Shown: positions 48,088 through 59,049 of the stretch, piece by piece
How positions within the stretch are numbered: position 1 is the stretch's first letter
Layout: each line of letters starts with the position of its first letter
From: Spongospora subterranea f. sp. subterranea
Lineage: Eukaryota > Endomyxa: Phytomyxea > Phytomyxea > Plasmodiophorida
Direction: 5' to 3'
DNA: 64,000 nt
Assembly (NCBI GenBank): GCA_049724395.1
Contig: JAUGWO010000008.1
Span: 1 to 64,000 of the forward strand
The notes under the pieces: model-generated
What the model was told of the DNA's origin: nothing
Databases searched by the model: none
The model's input: only the letters and a program-made list of their open reading frames with translations
Program-made: the position numbers and the translations under genes

Positions 48088-49012
48088 ATGGGACAGAACA
48101 CCGCCCCGGGTCAATTGAAGCATTTCGTGGAGATCGGTGATGGGTTCTTCCATTTGCGGGGAAAGTTCTATCTCGGGTACCTATTCGATATAGGGACACA
48201 AATGGCGCTGTGTCGCCGAAGCACTGGACGATTCCTGGTCTTGGACACAATCAACCTGTCCGCCAGCGAAAAGTCTGAACTCGATACGATCACTAATAAC
48301 GGGAAACTGATCGACGCCGTTATTGGTAAGTCCATATCGGTAATCCGTCTGTAAACCTCCATCGACGTGTATTCAGGAACCCATCCATTCCATACGTCCT
48401 ATTTCACCGAGTTCTACGCCATGTACCCGAACGCTAAATACTATGGAACGCCACGTCATTGCCGCCTGTTCCCCAATATCAATTGGGTAAAAGATGGGTT
48501 AAATCCGGCGAATCCAATCGCCCTCACCGCATGTATCGTCATCAAATCAGCCAACGAGTTTCGCCATCTGACTACTGTTCTGTATCTCAGTTGAGCCAGA
48601 TATTCAGATGCGCATTCCCAGCGGCGCCGAGTTTGTTGATCCGAAACCCGAGCTGACGAATCACTTTGCGAACGTGTTCGTGTTCCATCCGAAAAGCAAT
48701 ACCGTTTACAATGACGACACGATCGTGAATTGGCAATCGTCGGCGTGGTCAGTTGTTCACTACATCAATATGATTCAAGGTCTGCATTTCCATCCGACCA
48801 TGACGTCGGTTGGACTACAGCACAACCCAGACGCCCCGCTGGCGTTCAAGAAATGGATGCAACATCTTCTGAATGATTGGCAGTTTGACAATCTGTGTAC
48901 GGCCCATAACGATAATGTGATTGGCGATGCGCATCGAAAGGTGTCCGATTTACTGCTGAGCGTTGACCAAGTTCTCGATGACCTGTCCAAGAAGTACTCT
49001 GATCGACAATGA
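48088..49012 (+). CDS. Hydrolase-like tandem family member 1
   Basis: Three exons (48088-48325, 48377-48532, 48591-49012) give 271 residues in frame. Conserved blocks: KHFVEIGDGFFHLRGKFY, GTQMALCRR..GRFLVLDT, THPFHTSYFTEFY, PNAKYYGTPRHCRLFP, MRIPSGAEF, NVFVFHPKSNTVYNDDTI, GLHFHPTM and LCTAHNDNVIG. Several His residues (THPFH, PRH, HF, FHP, TAH) follow a pattern reminiscent of metallo-beta-lactamase-like proteins of the DUF4336 type, which would make it a metal-dependent hydrolase; that fold call is tentative. It has no N-terminal hydrophobic segment, unlike member 2. It lies first in an array of four related genes with the same exon structure. Confidence 0.75.
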
Positions 49013-49850
49013 CCCGAAGACGTCAGGGCGGGACGTGAACAGTTTGCGATTATTGAATTTTCATATCAACCAATAATTCATTGCGCCATGTTCCGATAGT
49101 TTATCAGTGTCGTTGGTCACTATTAACAGATAAAACAGTAATATTGGACGTGAGATGATGTGATGGCAGCCCGATTGAGTTCGTGCTGACCTGACCTAAA
49201 GGTGCCCCCTAATGTTTAGTTATGGTCAACAGCAATCAATAGCAGAAGCAATTGGGCAACATCAACCAGACGTCCTACAGTTTGATCATTATATTTGCTG
49301 TCAGCAATGTACGTCAATTTTATCAACTATTCTGCCGGCGAATGTCATCCAATGTTCAAACTGGCTCTGACAATTCGATTGTTGCCTTTGATTCATTGCC
49401 CAGACGGGTTCCTTCGTCCTGAAAAGTTGTGTAGTGAGCGGCGCGATAGACAAGGTACTGAACAGAAACTGTTAACGAGCACATTCCTTTGCCATCGCCC
49501 ATCAAAAGAAAAGGATTGATAATACAGTCATATCAATTTCATAGACCATTTCGAATATTGTTCCTATCTGGCTGATTTGTTCAGCGTAATCCTCATTGAT
49601 CAGTTCAGAGACATCTTATTCACGATAGAAAGACTATCCACTTCCTTTAAGTTCCCGTTTATCATCGCCAAAAACTACGATATCTTTCTCATGTTCAGCA
49701 GTTTCTGTGTGAAACCACCGTTCTCAACAAATATCGATTGATTATCAAAACAGTCAGAAAACGAAAGGGCGATTCGGTGATACTGTATCAAAAGACTCTA
49801 TGTTGATAGTATTGAACCATAGTTGGATAATTATTAACGATCAAGCTGAG
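49013..49850. other. Spacer between family members 1 and 2
   Basis: Convergent 3' flanks of the two genes. Only short frames; nothing recognised. Confidence 0.4.
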
Positions 49851-50832
49851 CTATGAAGAGGGAATGTTCATAATCGTATCCTCAGATTTGTTCAGAAGAT
49901 CAGTGACAGCATCGTGAGCGCCCCCGATTAGATTTTCGCAATGTGCTGTGCACAGATTATCGAACTGCCAATCCTCCAGCAATTGCCGCATCCACTTGAT
50001 AAACAGCCCTGGGGATTCACTATCGTGCTTGATCCCGTACTGGACCATAGATGGATGGAAATGAAGTCCCTGAATAAATTTGATATAATGAACCGGTGAA
50101 AGGACCGATGACCGCCAGTTGACAATCGTGTCATCATTGAACACAGTTTTGCTCTGCGGGTGGAAGACAAACACGTTCGTAAAGTGATTGAAATTCTCTG
50201 GCAGTGGATTGAAGAATTCAGCGCCGTCAGGAATGCGCATTTCAATATCTGGTTCGACTATTACGGGAACACGAGTCAAATTCTGCACTTGAGGCGATCA
50301 ATAAGTATTTCTTACACATTTTCAGAGATCGCGTATCGTTCGGGGCTAACATTCCCGCCCATTTAACTTGCGGGCACGCGCGGTGATGGCGTGGGGAGCC
50401 ATAATATGCCGCATTCGGGTACTTCTCGTAGAAACTGGGAAAATATGTGGTATGGAAAGGATGCGTTCCTGCCAATAACGATAAATGCGATGAAGATTAC
50501 AGGATGGCGGATGACGTACCGATGACCCCATCAATCCATTTTCCATTGTTTGTAATGATGTCGAATTCGGCCTGTTCGCTTTCCGAAAGCTGCACGACGT
50601 CGAGAACCAGGAATCGTCCATTAGGTCGGCGAACTAGGGCCATATGGGTGCCGATATCGAGAACATATGCAATATAGAATTTGCTGCGCAAATGGAAAAA
50701 TCCATCGCCAATCTCGACGAAATGCTTCAACTGGTTAATTGGTGCAACGCTGAACGAGAAGGTCATGCCCATAACAACAAAGAAGACAGCGGCGGTAGTT
50801 AACATCATCGAACAACATATAGACGACATCAT
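49851..50832 (-). CDS. Hydrolase-like tandem family member 2 (secreted or anchored)
   Basis: Inverted relative of members 1 and 4 with the same three exons (50832-50520, 50468 to about 50325, about 50290-49851). The N-terminus has a hydrophobic stretch (MLTTAAVFFVVMGMTFSFS) fitting a signal peptide or anchor. Shared blocks: LKHFVEIGDGFFHLRSKFY, GTHMALVRR, THPFHTTYFPSFY, PNAAYYGSPRHHRACP, VEPDIEMRIPDGAEF, NVFVFHPQSKTVFNDDTIV, GLHFHPSM, FDNLCTAHCENLIG. The second exon/intron border was not fixed exactly. All conserved His are present. Probable role as for member 1. Confidence 0.72.
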
Positions 50833-51414
50833 CGCCAGCAGATCAGCACCTTCGCGCTATGTTAATGAAGATAACATGATAATTCGGGTGAGCCACCGAT
50901 CCCGGGTGCGCCACGGCATGACCCCACGTCCCAGATGGAGGCACTCAGACAAGTCCCCCTGTCAATTGTGCTATGCCGTTGACTGGTGGTATGTGACCCC
51001 TGGGGCCAAATATAGACCCAGTGACGGGAATCGCTCCGTGTCGGTAGCTCCTCGCCCTCACTTGGTTGACGAGGGGGATATGTCGTACAGACTCGAGTGT
51101 TCCGCGGTACCAACTATCCTCTAGAAATATTCAGGGTGAGGTGTAATCAGATAATTTTTTCATTAACTGCAAAGAGGTTAGAGCGGAATTTGTACCAGAC
51201 GTTAATCGTATGGTTTATTGTGATGAACAGTCAAATGAGCAACATCAAATGGCCTTCAATCATCAGACCATTCCGCTATTTACCTTCATACAGGTCATTT
51301 TACTCACATCCACATATTGCACCACGAAACCTCTTTAAAAATTATTCCTTTAACGATATATACCATGTTGCCATGATAGGTCAATCTTCACAGTTCACTT
51401 TATCCGCCAATCGG
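50833..51414. other. Spacer in the tandem family
   Basis: Upstream of member 2 on the minus strand. Short frames only; nothing recognised. Confidence 0.35.
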
Positions 51415-52055
51415 GTTCCTTCTGAAGGCGTACGGCAGAAACATTTTTTCGATCGGTGACGGGTTTTCCATCTGCACGCGTCATTGTGGCGGAAATTCAT
51501 CATGAATTGACTCACATGGCGCTCTCGACTATCACGGGAACACGAATTAATTTTGCACATCAGGCGATGAATGGGTATCTCTTACACATTTCATACATCC
51601 AGAATTCGGCTTTGACTTTCCCGCCCACTCAACATTTGAGCAACCCGATAATGGCGTCGTGTAATACTTCAGATTCGAGTACTTCTCGAAGAAACTGGGG
51701 AAATTAGTGGTATGGAGTCGCTGACAATAGCGACAAATAACACAAACACAATAAAATATCGGATGGATGTAATACCGATGACCGCGTCAATCAATTTCCG
51801 CGGCCAGTGATGCAGTCGAATTCGGCTTTTCGCTTTTCGAAAATTTTACGACGTCGAGAACCAGGAATCGTCCATTAGGTCGGCGACCCAGGGCCACATG
51901 TGTCCAATATTGCAGATGAAAGAATCCCTCGCCAATCTCTTTAAATCTCTTCAACTCTTTTGTTGGTGTCTTGTTTACCCGGGGACGAGAACGTCAGGCC
52001 CATGACAACGAAGAAGACAGCGGCGGTAGTGATCATCATCAAACGACATATAGAG
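51415..52055 (-). pseudogene. Decayed tandem family member 3
   Basis: From about 52055 down to 51536 the minus strand aligns with exons 1 and 2 of member 2 (shared stretches include GAACCAGGAATCGTCCATTAG and the hydrophobic N-terminal coding sequence VVFFVVMGLTFS-like). The frame is interrupted by several indels, the third exon is missing, and 51415-51535 instead matches exon 1 of member 4 in plus orientation (GCCGTACGCC region, then TCATTGTGGCGGAAATTC). It is therefore a chimeric, broken copy, formed by fusion of oppositely oriented fragments. Confidence 0.7.
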
Positions 52056-52280
52056 ACATGATGGGATATGAATTCAGACACCTGATTGTCACCAGGGTGA
52101 CATCGTTGAGAATTTTTCACATTACTCACATGCCCATATTGCACCACGGAAACGCTTTGAAAGCTTTCAATAACGAGATACAAACAAGTAACAGATCAAA
52201 TGATTTGCGTTTTGTCATCGCGTGTCTGGACAAAACCAAATACGGCTACAGTAAACTGTAAACGGCCATGTTGGTGAATT

Positions 52281-53268
52281 ATGTTGCCGTGCGCGGCCCT
52301 CGTCCCGGGTCATTTGACTCAAATGACTCAAATGACCAAGTTTGAATCGTGTGGCGTTCCTTCTGAGGGCTTACGGCTGAAACATTTCGTCGAGATTGGC
52401 GATGGGTTCTTTCATCTGCGGGCGCCGTTCTGGCGGAAATTCTTTCTGAATATCGGGACTCATATGGCGCTCTGCCGGACCACCAGCGGACGGTTCCTCG
52501 TCCTTGATACTGTGAAACTTTCTCCTGGGCAAAAGGCTGATATCGATTTGCTCACCGATAATGGGAACCTGATTGACGCCGTCATAGGTAAACAGAACGC
52601 CATAGATTTGTGATCATTCCTTGATATTATCGCCCAGGGACCCATCCGTATCACACTCTGTTTTTCCGAGATTTTTATTCAATGTATCCCAACGCTCAAT
52701 ATTTTGGAACCCCACGACACGTTCGCAATTTCCCTGATATTCCATGGGCGAAGAATAGCATTAACGATCCGGAAACTCTCAAGAAATGTGAAGAAAATTG
52801 GCTGTGGATTATAGTAGTTTCTCGCTAATTTTTGGGTTGTTTTTAGGGGAGCCTGATGTATCAATGCGCATTCCATCTGGATCGGAATTTGACAATCCTC
52901 AACCAGAAGACACTAATCATTTCTCAAACGTTGTGGTTTTCCATCGAAAAAGCAAGACTGTGTTCAACGACGACACGCTTATTTATTTCAACCTATCACC
53001 CCTGAACCCGATCCGATTGGCAGCGCCAACAGGTCTGCGCTTTCATCCATCCTTGACCACGGTTGGTCTTTATCCCACTAAGGAGGCGCCACAGCAGTTC
53101 AAGCAATGGATGAAGGATCTGCTGAACGATTGGCAATTCGCTAATCTTTGCACGGCGCATAACGATAATATCATTGGCCATGCTCATGAAAAAGTATCGC
53201 ATCTGTTGCAGAAAGTCGATAAGACTCTTGATGATCTGTCCAAGAAGTATGAAAATGACAAATCATAA
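52281..53268 (+). CDS. Hydrolase-like tandem family member 4
   Basis: Three exons (52281-52587, 52638-52787, 52847-53268) sum to 292 residues in frame. The last exon is 422 bp, exactly as in member 1, and the intron phases are identical. Blocks: LKHFVEIGDGFFHLRAPFW, GTHMALCRTTSGRFLVLDT, PSGSEFDNPQPEDTNHF, VVVFHRKSKTVFNDDTL, GLRFHPSL, LCTAHNDNIIGHAHEKV, ending in a coiled tail LDDLSKKYEN. The exon 2 motif reads THPYHTLFFRDFY. A polyadenylation signal AATAAA lies at 53316. The first Met at 52281 adds about 30 residues before the conserved start. The gene looks intact. Confidence 0.75.
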
Positions 53269-53315
53269 AGTGTTTGTGAATGTTTTGAAGAATGGAATAT
53301 GATCGAAAGGTATTC

Positions 53316-53321
53316 AATAAA
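53316..53321 (+). terminator. Polyadenylation signal of member 4
   Basis: AATAAA 48 bp after the stop codon. Confidence 0.5.
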
Positions 53322-53329
53322 AATAATCA

Positions 53330-54139
53330 TATTTCAACGGTTTTGTTTCTCTTTGTCTCTGGGCGATTTTTTTTTTATCTGGGCGGTTAAAGCAATAGGA
53401 TGGTACAACTTCTAGAGCTTATCGCTCCAGATATGAACACCATCGGTCTTGAAACCATGATTTGAACCAATAATTAGATTGCCGTTGTCTGTAGTCGTTC
53501 TCAACGGCCGTCGATGCGGATAATGCTTAATCTGGCAATAGCTCCACAGCAACATTTTACCAGGGGTTCACGGCCACGATGACATCAGTGACTATTGAAA
53601 AAAAAAAACAGAATCCTAAATTTTCGCTCAAATTTGAATGGCAGAATAACAGTTCCATTAGAAACGCAATGATGGCATGTTCGAGGTGCCCTAACACTAT
53701 TTTCTATTAATAAGTAGCAAACCTTCATGCGAAGGTCCCGATTATTGATTTCAAACTCAAATTTTTGCTTGACAATACTGAACTATTCACCCGATATATT
53801 TAGTACAACTTTTCGTGACGTGATAATGATTGCCCACAGCCGAATGGAACCAAACCCGGCTATGTGAAACTAGGAAGATACTGTACCGCTAAGCAGCAAC
53901 CTAAACTCAATCCGTTCGAATTATGAGAAAAATGGTAAATCCGTCTAGAACATGCCTTGAAGGTGATTGGAGCTCATTATTCCAAATTCGCAAATCAGTG
54001 ATAATCGAAACATTGCATATAATTTCATTGCATAAATTTCGTGATTCCATTAATTTTCTGATTGATCGCTCGTGTCCAAGTCTTCGCATCGGACCGTAGC
54101 GCCATAAATATAAAATAGTCCGAGAGATCCATTGGAGAA
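53330..54139. other. Intergenic stretch
   Basis: T-rich and A-rich runs near 53370 and 53600. Only one short minus frame near 53907-54089. No gene seen; includes the TIM23 promoter. Confidence 0.4.
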
Positions 54140-54956
54140 ATGGGTCGCGATGACGATCGCAATGGCGGCGGCATTATTCCCGACCTGTCCACGATCGATG
54201 CGTCGCGCCTGGCGCCAATCCTGGGCATCTATGGGGCGCCACAATCGTCGCGTTCGCAGCCCGATTACCTGTTCCCCGTCCAGCACCAGCGCTCGCTTTT
54301 CCAGCAAATGACCCTGAATTGCGGTCTGAGTTATGGGAGCGGTCTTGTCCTTGGTGGCCTGTATGGCGCTGCTTTAGGTTTACGCTCGAAGGACGCCACG
54401 AATCTGAAACTTCGTGTCAATGCCATTTTGAACGGTGCTGGAAAACGTGGAGGCAGTTTCGCCAACTCATTCGGCACCATGGGTAACGTGATCACCGCGG
54501 TAACGACGTCCTTGCTGTTACAGTCCTGATATCTGGCTGTTCTCGTAGCGTTGTTCTATACGTGTTTTAACAACGGCCTGGCCACAATAAGAGACCGATC
54601 TGATGTCTATAATGAGATTGGAGGAGCGATGTTAACTGGCATTGTCTATAAGTCCACTCGTACGTTCATTGCCGTTCAGCCATTGAAGTGGTTTTATTCT
54701 CTGTTAGTCGGTCTTAACTGTAATTATCAGTATCTGTTCAACCCAATGTCGTACCATAAGATTTTTTAGCTTTTGGACTCGTTTAAGTAAATTTTGACCT
54801 AATCAAATTGCTGCGTTCATAGGCGGTGTACGAGCGGCGGCCGCGGCCGGTATTCTCGCTGGGAGCGCCTTCGGTCTCCTGGGTACTCTGCGACACCAGC
54901 TGGCGAAATCAGGGTCCGGCTCAACTCTTCTACAGTTTTTGCCCAAACTTGGCTGA
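54140..54956 (+). CDS. TIM23: Mitochondrial import translocase subunit TIM23
   Basis: Three exons (54140-54482, 54549-54659, 54823-54956) give 195 residues in frame. The Tim17/22/23 fold is seen as four hydrophobic helices with GxxxG motifs: YGSGLVLGGLYGAALGL, the matrix loop NLKLRVNAILNGAGKRG, ALFYTCFNNGL, AMLTGIVYKSTRG and AAAAGILAGSAFGLLG. The N-terminal 60 residues are hydrophilic, as in TIM23 rather than TIM17 (the intermembrane-space presequence receptor region), and contain PILGIYG and PDYLFP. TIM23 forms the presequence translocase of the inner membrane. It looks intact. Confidence 0.88.
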
Positions 54957-55763
54957 ACTCACCGCTGACGCGACAACTCACGTCTGGCAAACCCTTCCAG
55001 TATACATCTTATATCTTAAAATGGATTGTACATATTGACCACATCTCCGGTGTATATTGTCTGATCGGCCCAATATTGTCTTGAAATGGTGTAGAGCCAA
55101 ACAGGACAACAATTGCAATGCTAATTTTTTTCGTATCTTCGGTGAAATTGTGTGTTTTCTGTATATTTGACACATTGTTTCGATCCAGCGTTGTGTAGAT
55201 TGTAGAAATTGTGGTTTTTTAAAATTGCCAGCGGTATTTGAGTGTTGATGGTTGTAAATTATGAAACTTGAAACTCACCGTTTGGATTTCCATCAAGTGT
55301 CGTCGCAAATGAATATAAATGAATGAGCTGTTTATGGTGGTAACAACCATACGAGACCCTATCGTGGAACAGAGATTTCAGTGTTTTCTTGTCAAATGAT
55401 TAACCGAAGTGAAGAATGCCGGCTATAAATTGACCCGAATTAAAAGAAAATCCATGACATCGCATTCGCGCGTTATTTTTTCCTCTATAGACCAATAGAA
55501 TGCCATTATTAATGTGTCGGAACACAAGAATACTTTGCGTCTAGGTCGACCCACGATTTGAGGGCGATTTCCCAATGTAATGGCCTAAAGGGCCTTCGAC
55601 AAGCAACAGAGTAGAAACCAGCTCGTGAAGGACACCGCTCTCGTGCACGGTGCACCGTGATGGTCAATATTGGCCCACGTGTTATGTACAAAATAGTGAA
55701 CAGCGATTAAGTTTATGTCCTGGGTCAGACTGGGTCCCATAATTCTTAACCCCTCTTCTGGCG
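54957..55763. other. Intergenic stretch upstream of U2
   Basis: No protein-coding signal. Contains the 3' flank of TIM23 and the U2 promoter. Confidence 0.5.
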
Positions 55764-55770
55764 ATATATA
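55764..55770 (+). promoter_or_regulatory. TATA box of the U2 snRNA gene
   Basis: TATATAA about 25-30 bp before the U2 5' end, the usual place for a TATA element. Confidence 0.55.
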
Positions 55771-55794
55771 AACAGCATGAGATGGACCGGTATG

Positions 55795-55984
55795 ATCAAC
55801 CTTCTCGGCCTTTTGGCTAAGATCAAGTGTAGTATCTGTTCTAGAACTCGTGATAAAGTTCTTGTTCCCACTGGGAACACTTTCACGACTATTTTTGATA
55901 CCGGTTCGTTTGTGGCTCTGGCTTGCCATCCACACGGGCGCACGTGATCTCTGCATTGCACTACAGCAGAGTGTCGCGGGTGCT
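55795..55984 (+). ncRNA. U2 spliceosomal snRNA
   Basis: The 5' 50 nt contain the near-universal U2 core TTCTCGGCCTTTTGGCTAAG followed by the branch-site pairing element GTAGTA at 55829-55834. A stem GTTCCC/GGGAAC sits at 55864-55878, an Sm site ATTTTTG at 55891-55897, and stem-loop IV at 55949-55971 (CTCTGC/GCAGAG) with the loop ATTGCACTACA close to the U2B'' binding loop. The length of about 190 nt is standard. U2 base-pairs with the intron branch point in the major spliceosome. The 3' end is placed after the lower stem and is approximate. Confidence 0.97.
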
Positions 55985-56590
55985 CAATAACGCAACCATA
56001 ATACCCAAACTTTAATCAAAACGAACTTTGTTTCTCACAACTCATTGTTGCTGGAAAGTAAATCATACAGCATCGTTAGCGAATATCTGTCATGCTGGTA
56101 ATCTATCCCGATTCAAATTTGAGTACATCAGGCCGAAACCTAGCCCAACTGGTCGAAATCTTTCCAGACGCAAAATGGGCAACAAGGTTGGCTCTGGAAC
56201 ATTAATAATAGACCCACTCTCTAATCAGTGGTTCATATATCCAGAGGACATCATCGTCGGCTCTTTTTTTGTGGCGAGAACCCATTGGTGATCGCAGTCC
56301 TTCAATTTTATGGCCTCTAATGAATACTTTCAATTCTAACGCTCATATTATTAGGAGACGATGGTTGTTTTCCCTGTTCTCAATAAACAGGCACACGGCG
56401 GTAGAAATCCGGGCTTGGGCAGCGAGGCGGTCATACCTTGATCTGATCAAACGATGGGCATCGTCGAATATGTGTTGAATTGGTCAAATTGGGCATTGCC
56501 TTGTACGTAATCCGGCCAATTCAGGGCAATGGGGTTTGCCTTGATAGTCACCGCGTTTCTGCCAGGACTATCGTGGGTTGAGTGACATCG
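55985..56590. other. Unassigned stretch
   Basis: Short plus-strand frames only (56028-56291, 56269-56478). No motif recognised. Confidence 0.3.
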
Positions 56591-56599
56591 CGTTCAAAA

Positions 56600-57430
56600 C
56601 ACGTTGCCCTGAAATGGCCGACATTGCCGCTCAGTCGGTTCCTTGGTTGGCGCTCCTACGGCGGCATCCTCATCGGTGGTCGTGTGAATCCGATTGTCTT
56701 CCGTCCTCGGTGTCGATATACTGATAGATGCCGGCCTGAACAGTGACCGCGCCAACCTGGCAGTTATTAACGTCAAAAACTTGGCGATATAAAACGTCAA
56801 TCAGCTGCCTGACATCATCCTCTGACCAACCGACTATCTCGGTGTCATCACTTGACGCCATTGACCTTGCTCATTGGCCCTTGCTCAGCGGATGCGTCTC
56901 CAACCTGACTCGTAGTCGGCGTTCGGGCCCTTAGCGAGCGCCAAGATCAATGAGGAACCCTTTGACGTGTTGAACAGCGCTCGTAGCCTCTGTGACGCCG
57001 TTATTATCGCCATGGTCAGGGTCAGTCAAATCGCATATTCAAGGAACATTAGCCAGGACCTTGATTCATTCATTGGTCGTGGCTCGTCCATGCATCCTTG
57101 CCCGAGACCCGATATGGCATCACAACGGGTTCGATCGTGGTGCGCTCTCGATCGAGATCCCCGATACATCGCAGAGGCGGGACCCTGGTCCCCAGAGATC
57201 AGGTCTCGTTTTCTGCCTCCTGACTTTCGTTGGTACTGCTTCTCTGCAATTTCCAATACCTGGTGCATCATCTCAGTAAATGATGGGGCGTCGCCTATGT
57301 CTCCGGCCCCTCGATCCATCTTGGCCGTTATCGGCGTTGACCTGCTCGTCGCCACCGTTGGCGGTCCCTCGACCAACGCCACTTTTGACGTCTTCGTTCG
57401 GGGCTCCATTTCACTCGTGTTAACTATCAT
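56600..57430 (-). other. Candidate unidentified gene
   Basis: The minus strand has a 134-codon frame (57430-57026) with a soluble, charged composition (SFTEMMHQVLEIAEKQYQRK) and a further open exon-like piece at 56861-56670 (MASSDDTEIVGWSEDDVRQL). They may be exons of one small gene. No family recognised; the plus strand is equally open over part of this region. Confidence 0.3.
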
Positions 57431-57499
57431 CTGGGATCCGGTCGCCCTAATTCCCTTGGTCGTTCACACCGTCCTGTTCCCGCCTGGACGACTTGCCTG

Positions 57500-59040
57500 A
57501 TCCTCCTGCAATTGGTTCTGCTGGTGTCTGCCCTCTCCACTTCAGTCGTCGTCATTGTGCTTGCGGTGGTTGGACTCGTCTATTCAAAGAATGAAATCAT
57601 CCGATGCTCATCTCTCTGGGATCACCACGATTGCCTCACAGAGGTCCCAAAGGACAAGAGTATAAGAGCTTCCGCTACCGACAAAATACATATGTACATG
57701 AATATAATCCAATTATTGCCCTTAAGCCCATTATATCAACTTTCTTCACTTTACCCGATGTACTAGTTTTGGTAAAATGACAGGATCAATGCAGATAGGA
57801 CGATCGTGAAAGGCAATTACAAATGGCGTGAAAATTTTCCACCAGAAGGGTCAACAACATCTCCATATATTTCTCACACATTATCAAACCCTCCCAAACC
57901 CAAAGGCAGAATTCCATCCACTAGGCGTTCTCCCATTCGAGTTCACCCCTGTTATCAATCGTTTGAAGGCCCCAGAAGCAGCTGATTTCCAGACCGATAA
58001 ATTTGATATCAAACACATTTTCGGTTTTGAATGCTGCCAGGAAGACTTCGCGCGCTCTTGACAAGTCATTTCCAGTGCTTAACAGGCGAAAACATCAACG
58101 CTAAATTGGGCTAGTTTCCCATCTTCTTCTGCGACAAAACGGTCCATCATCGAATTGCACGAGCTAGTGGAGAGAAAACAATCGGCGGCATTGCCTATAG
58201 ACTAACGCCAGTTTTATCATCAATGACGCATTCTCGACTGAGGTTGGCGACCAACTCGATGTCATGGGGTCTGCCGAATCCAAGAGCGCATCAAGAGGCA
58301 TTGACAAACCCGTCGTCATAAACATTTCCTAAGCCATCAGGCTCAGCTTCGGAAACCTTGATCCAGTTTGTTTCCACTAGGCAACCAAAGAATGACCTGG
58401 TTTTTCTGTCATTGATGGAAAGTCGGATGAGATAGTACTGGTTGATGGCAAGAAAACAAATACCACATTGAATATGGACCATCGTTCTTCCTAACAATAG
58501 TATGCCCGAACTCGCCAATGTCTCCAACAGCTTTGATTTTATTAAAGATGTCGCCGCTGCTTCGCAGTGTGATTTACTATAGGTTTGAGGCGTTGGGTGG
58601 CAGGTTTTATTTTGGCGCCAACGGCAGAAATCTCATTCCACCCGGATCTGTTTCAAACATGGAGTCACTTCCTTTAAGGAATCATCAGATTGAATTGCTT
58701 GATATATTGATTTATCTCTCCGGTGGCAGATACAATCCCATTATGGGACACCAAGACCACAAAGGGCTTTAATCAATACGGGATCTGATCAAAATTCGCT
58801 GCAGGTTTTTGGACACAAAAACAATGTGACCGTACAGAAATGATGAGGGATAATGAAACGGACAGGTTTTCGATAGGAATGGAATTCAGCACTCAACAAT
58901 GTTGTTGGGAAATTTACAAGGGGCAACTACACCTCAATAAAGCGACACTTTATGAACATCATTCAACAAGGGCGGCCATTATTCGCTCATGACGTGTGTT
59001 GTCTTCAAAAACAAGTTTATTTTGACACGAACAAATCATA
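57500..59040. other. Unassigned stretch with scattered frames
   Basis: Plus-strand pieces at 57828-58061 and 58518-58772 and a minus piece at 58527-58291 read like protein but none is recognised. It may be an old transposon or a decayed gene. Confidence 0.3.
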
Positions 59041-59049
59041 ATCAGGCGT

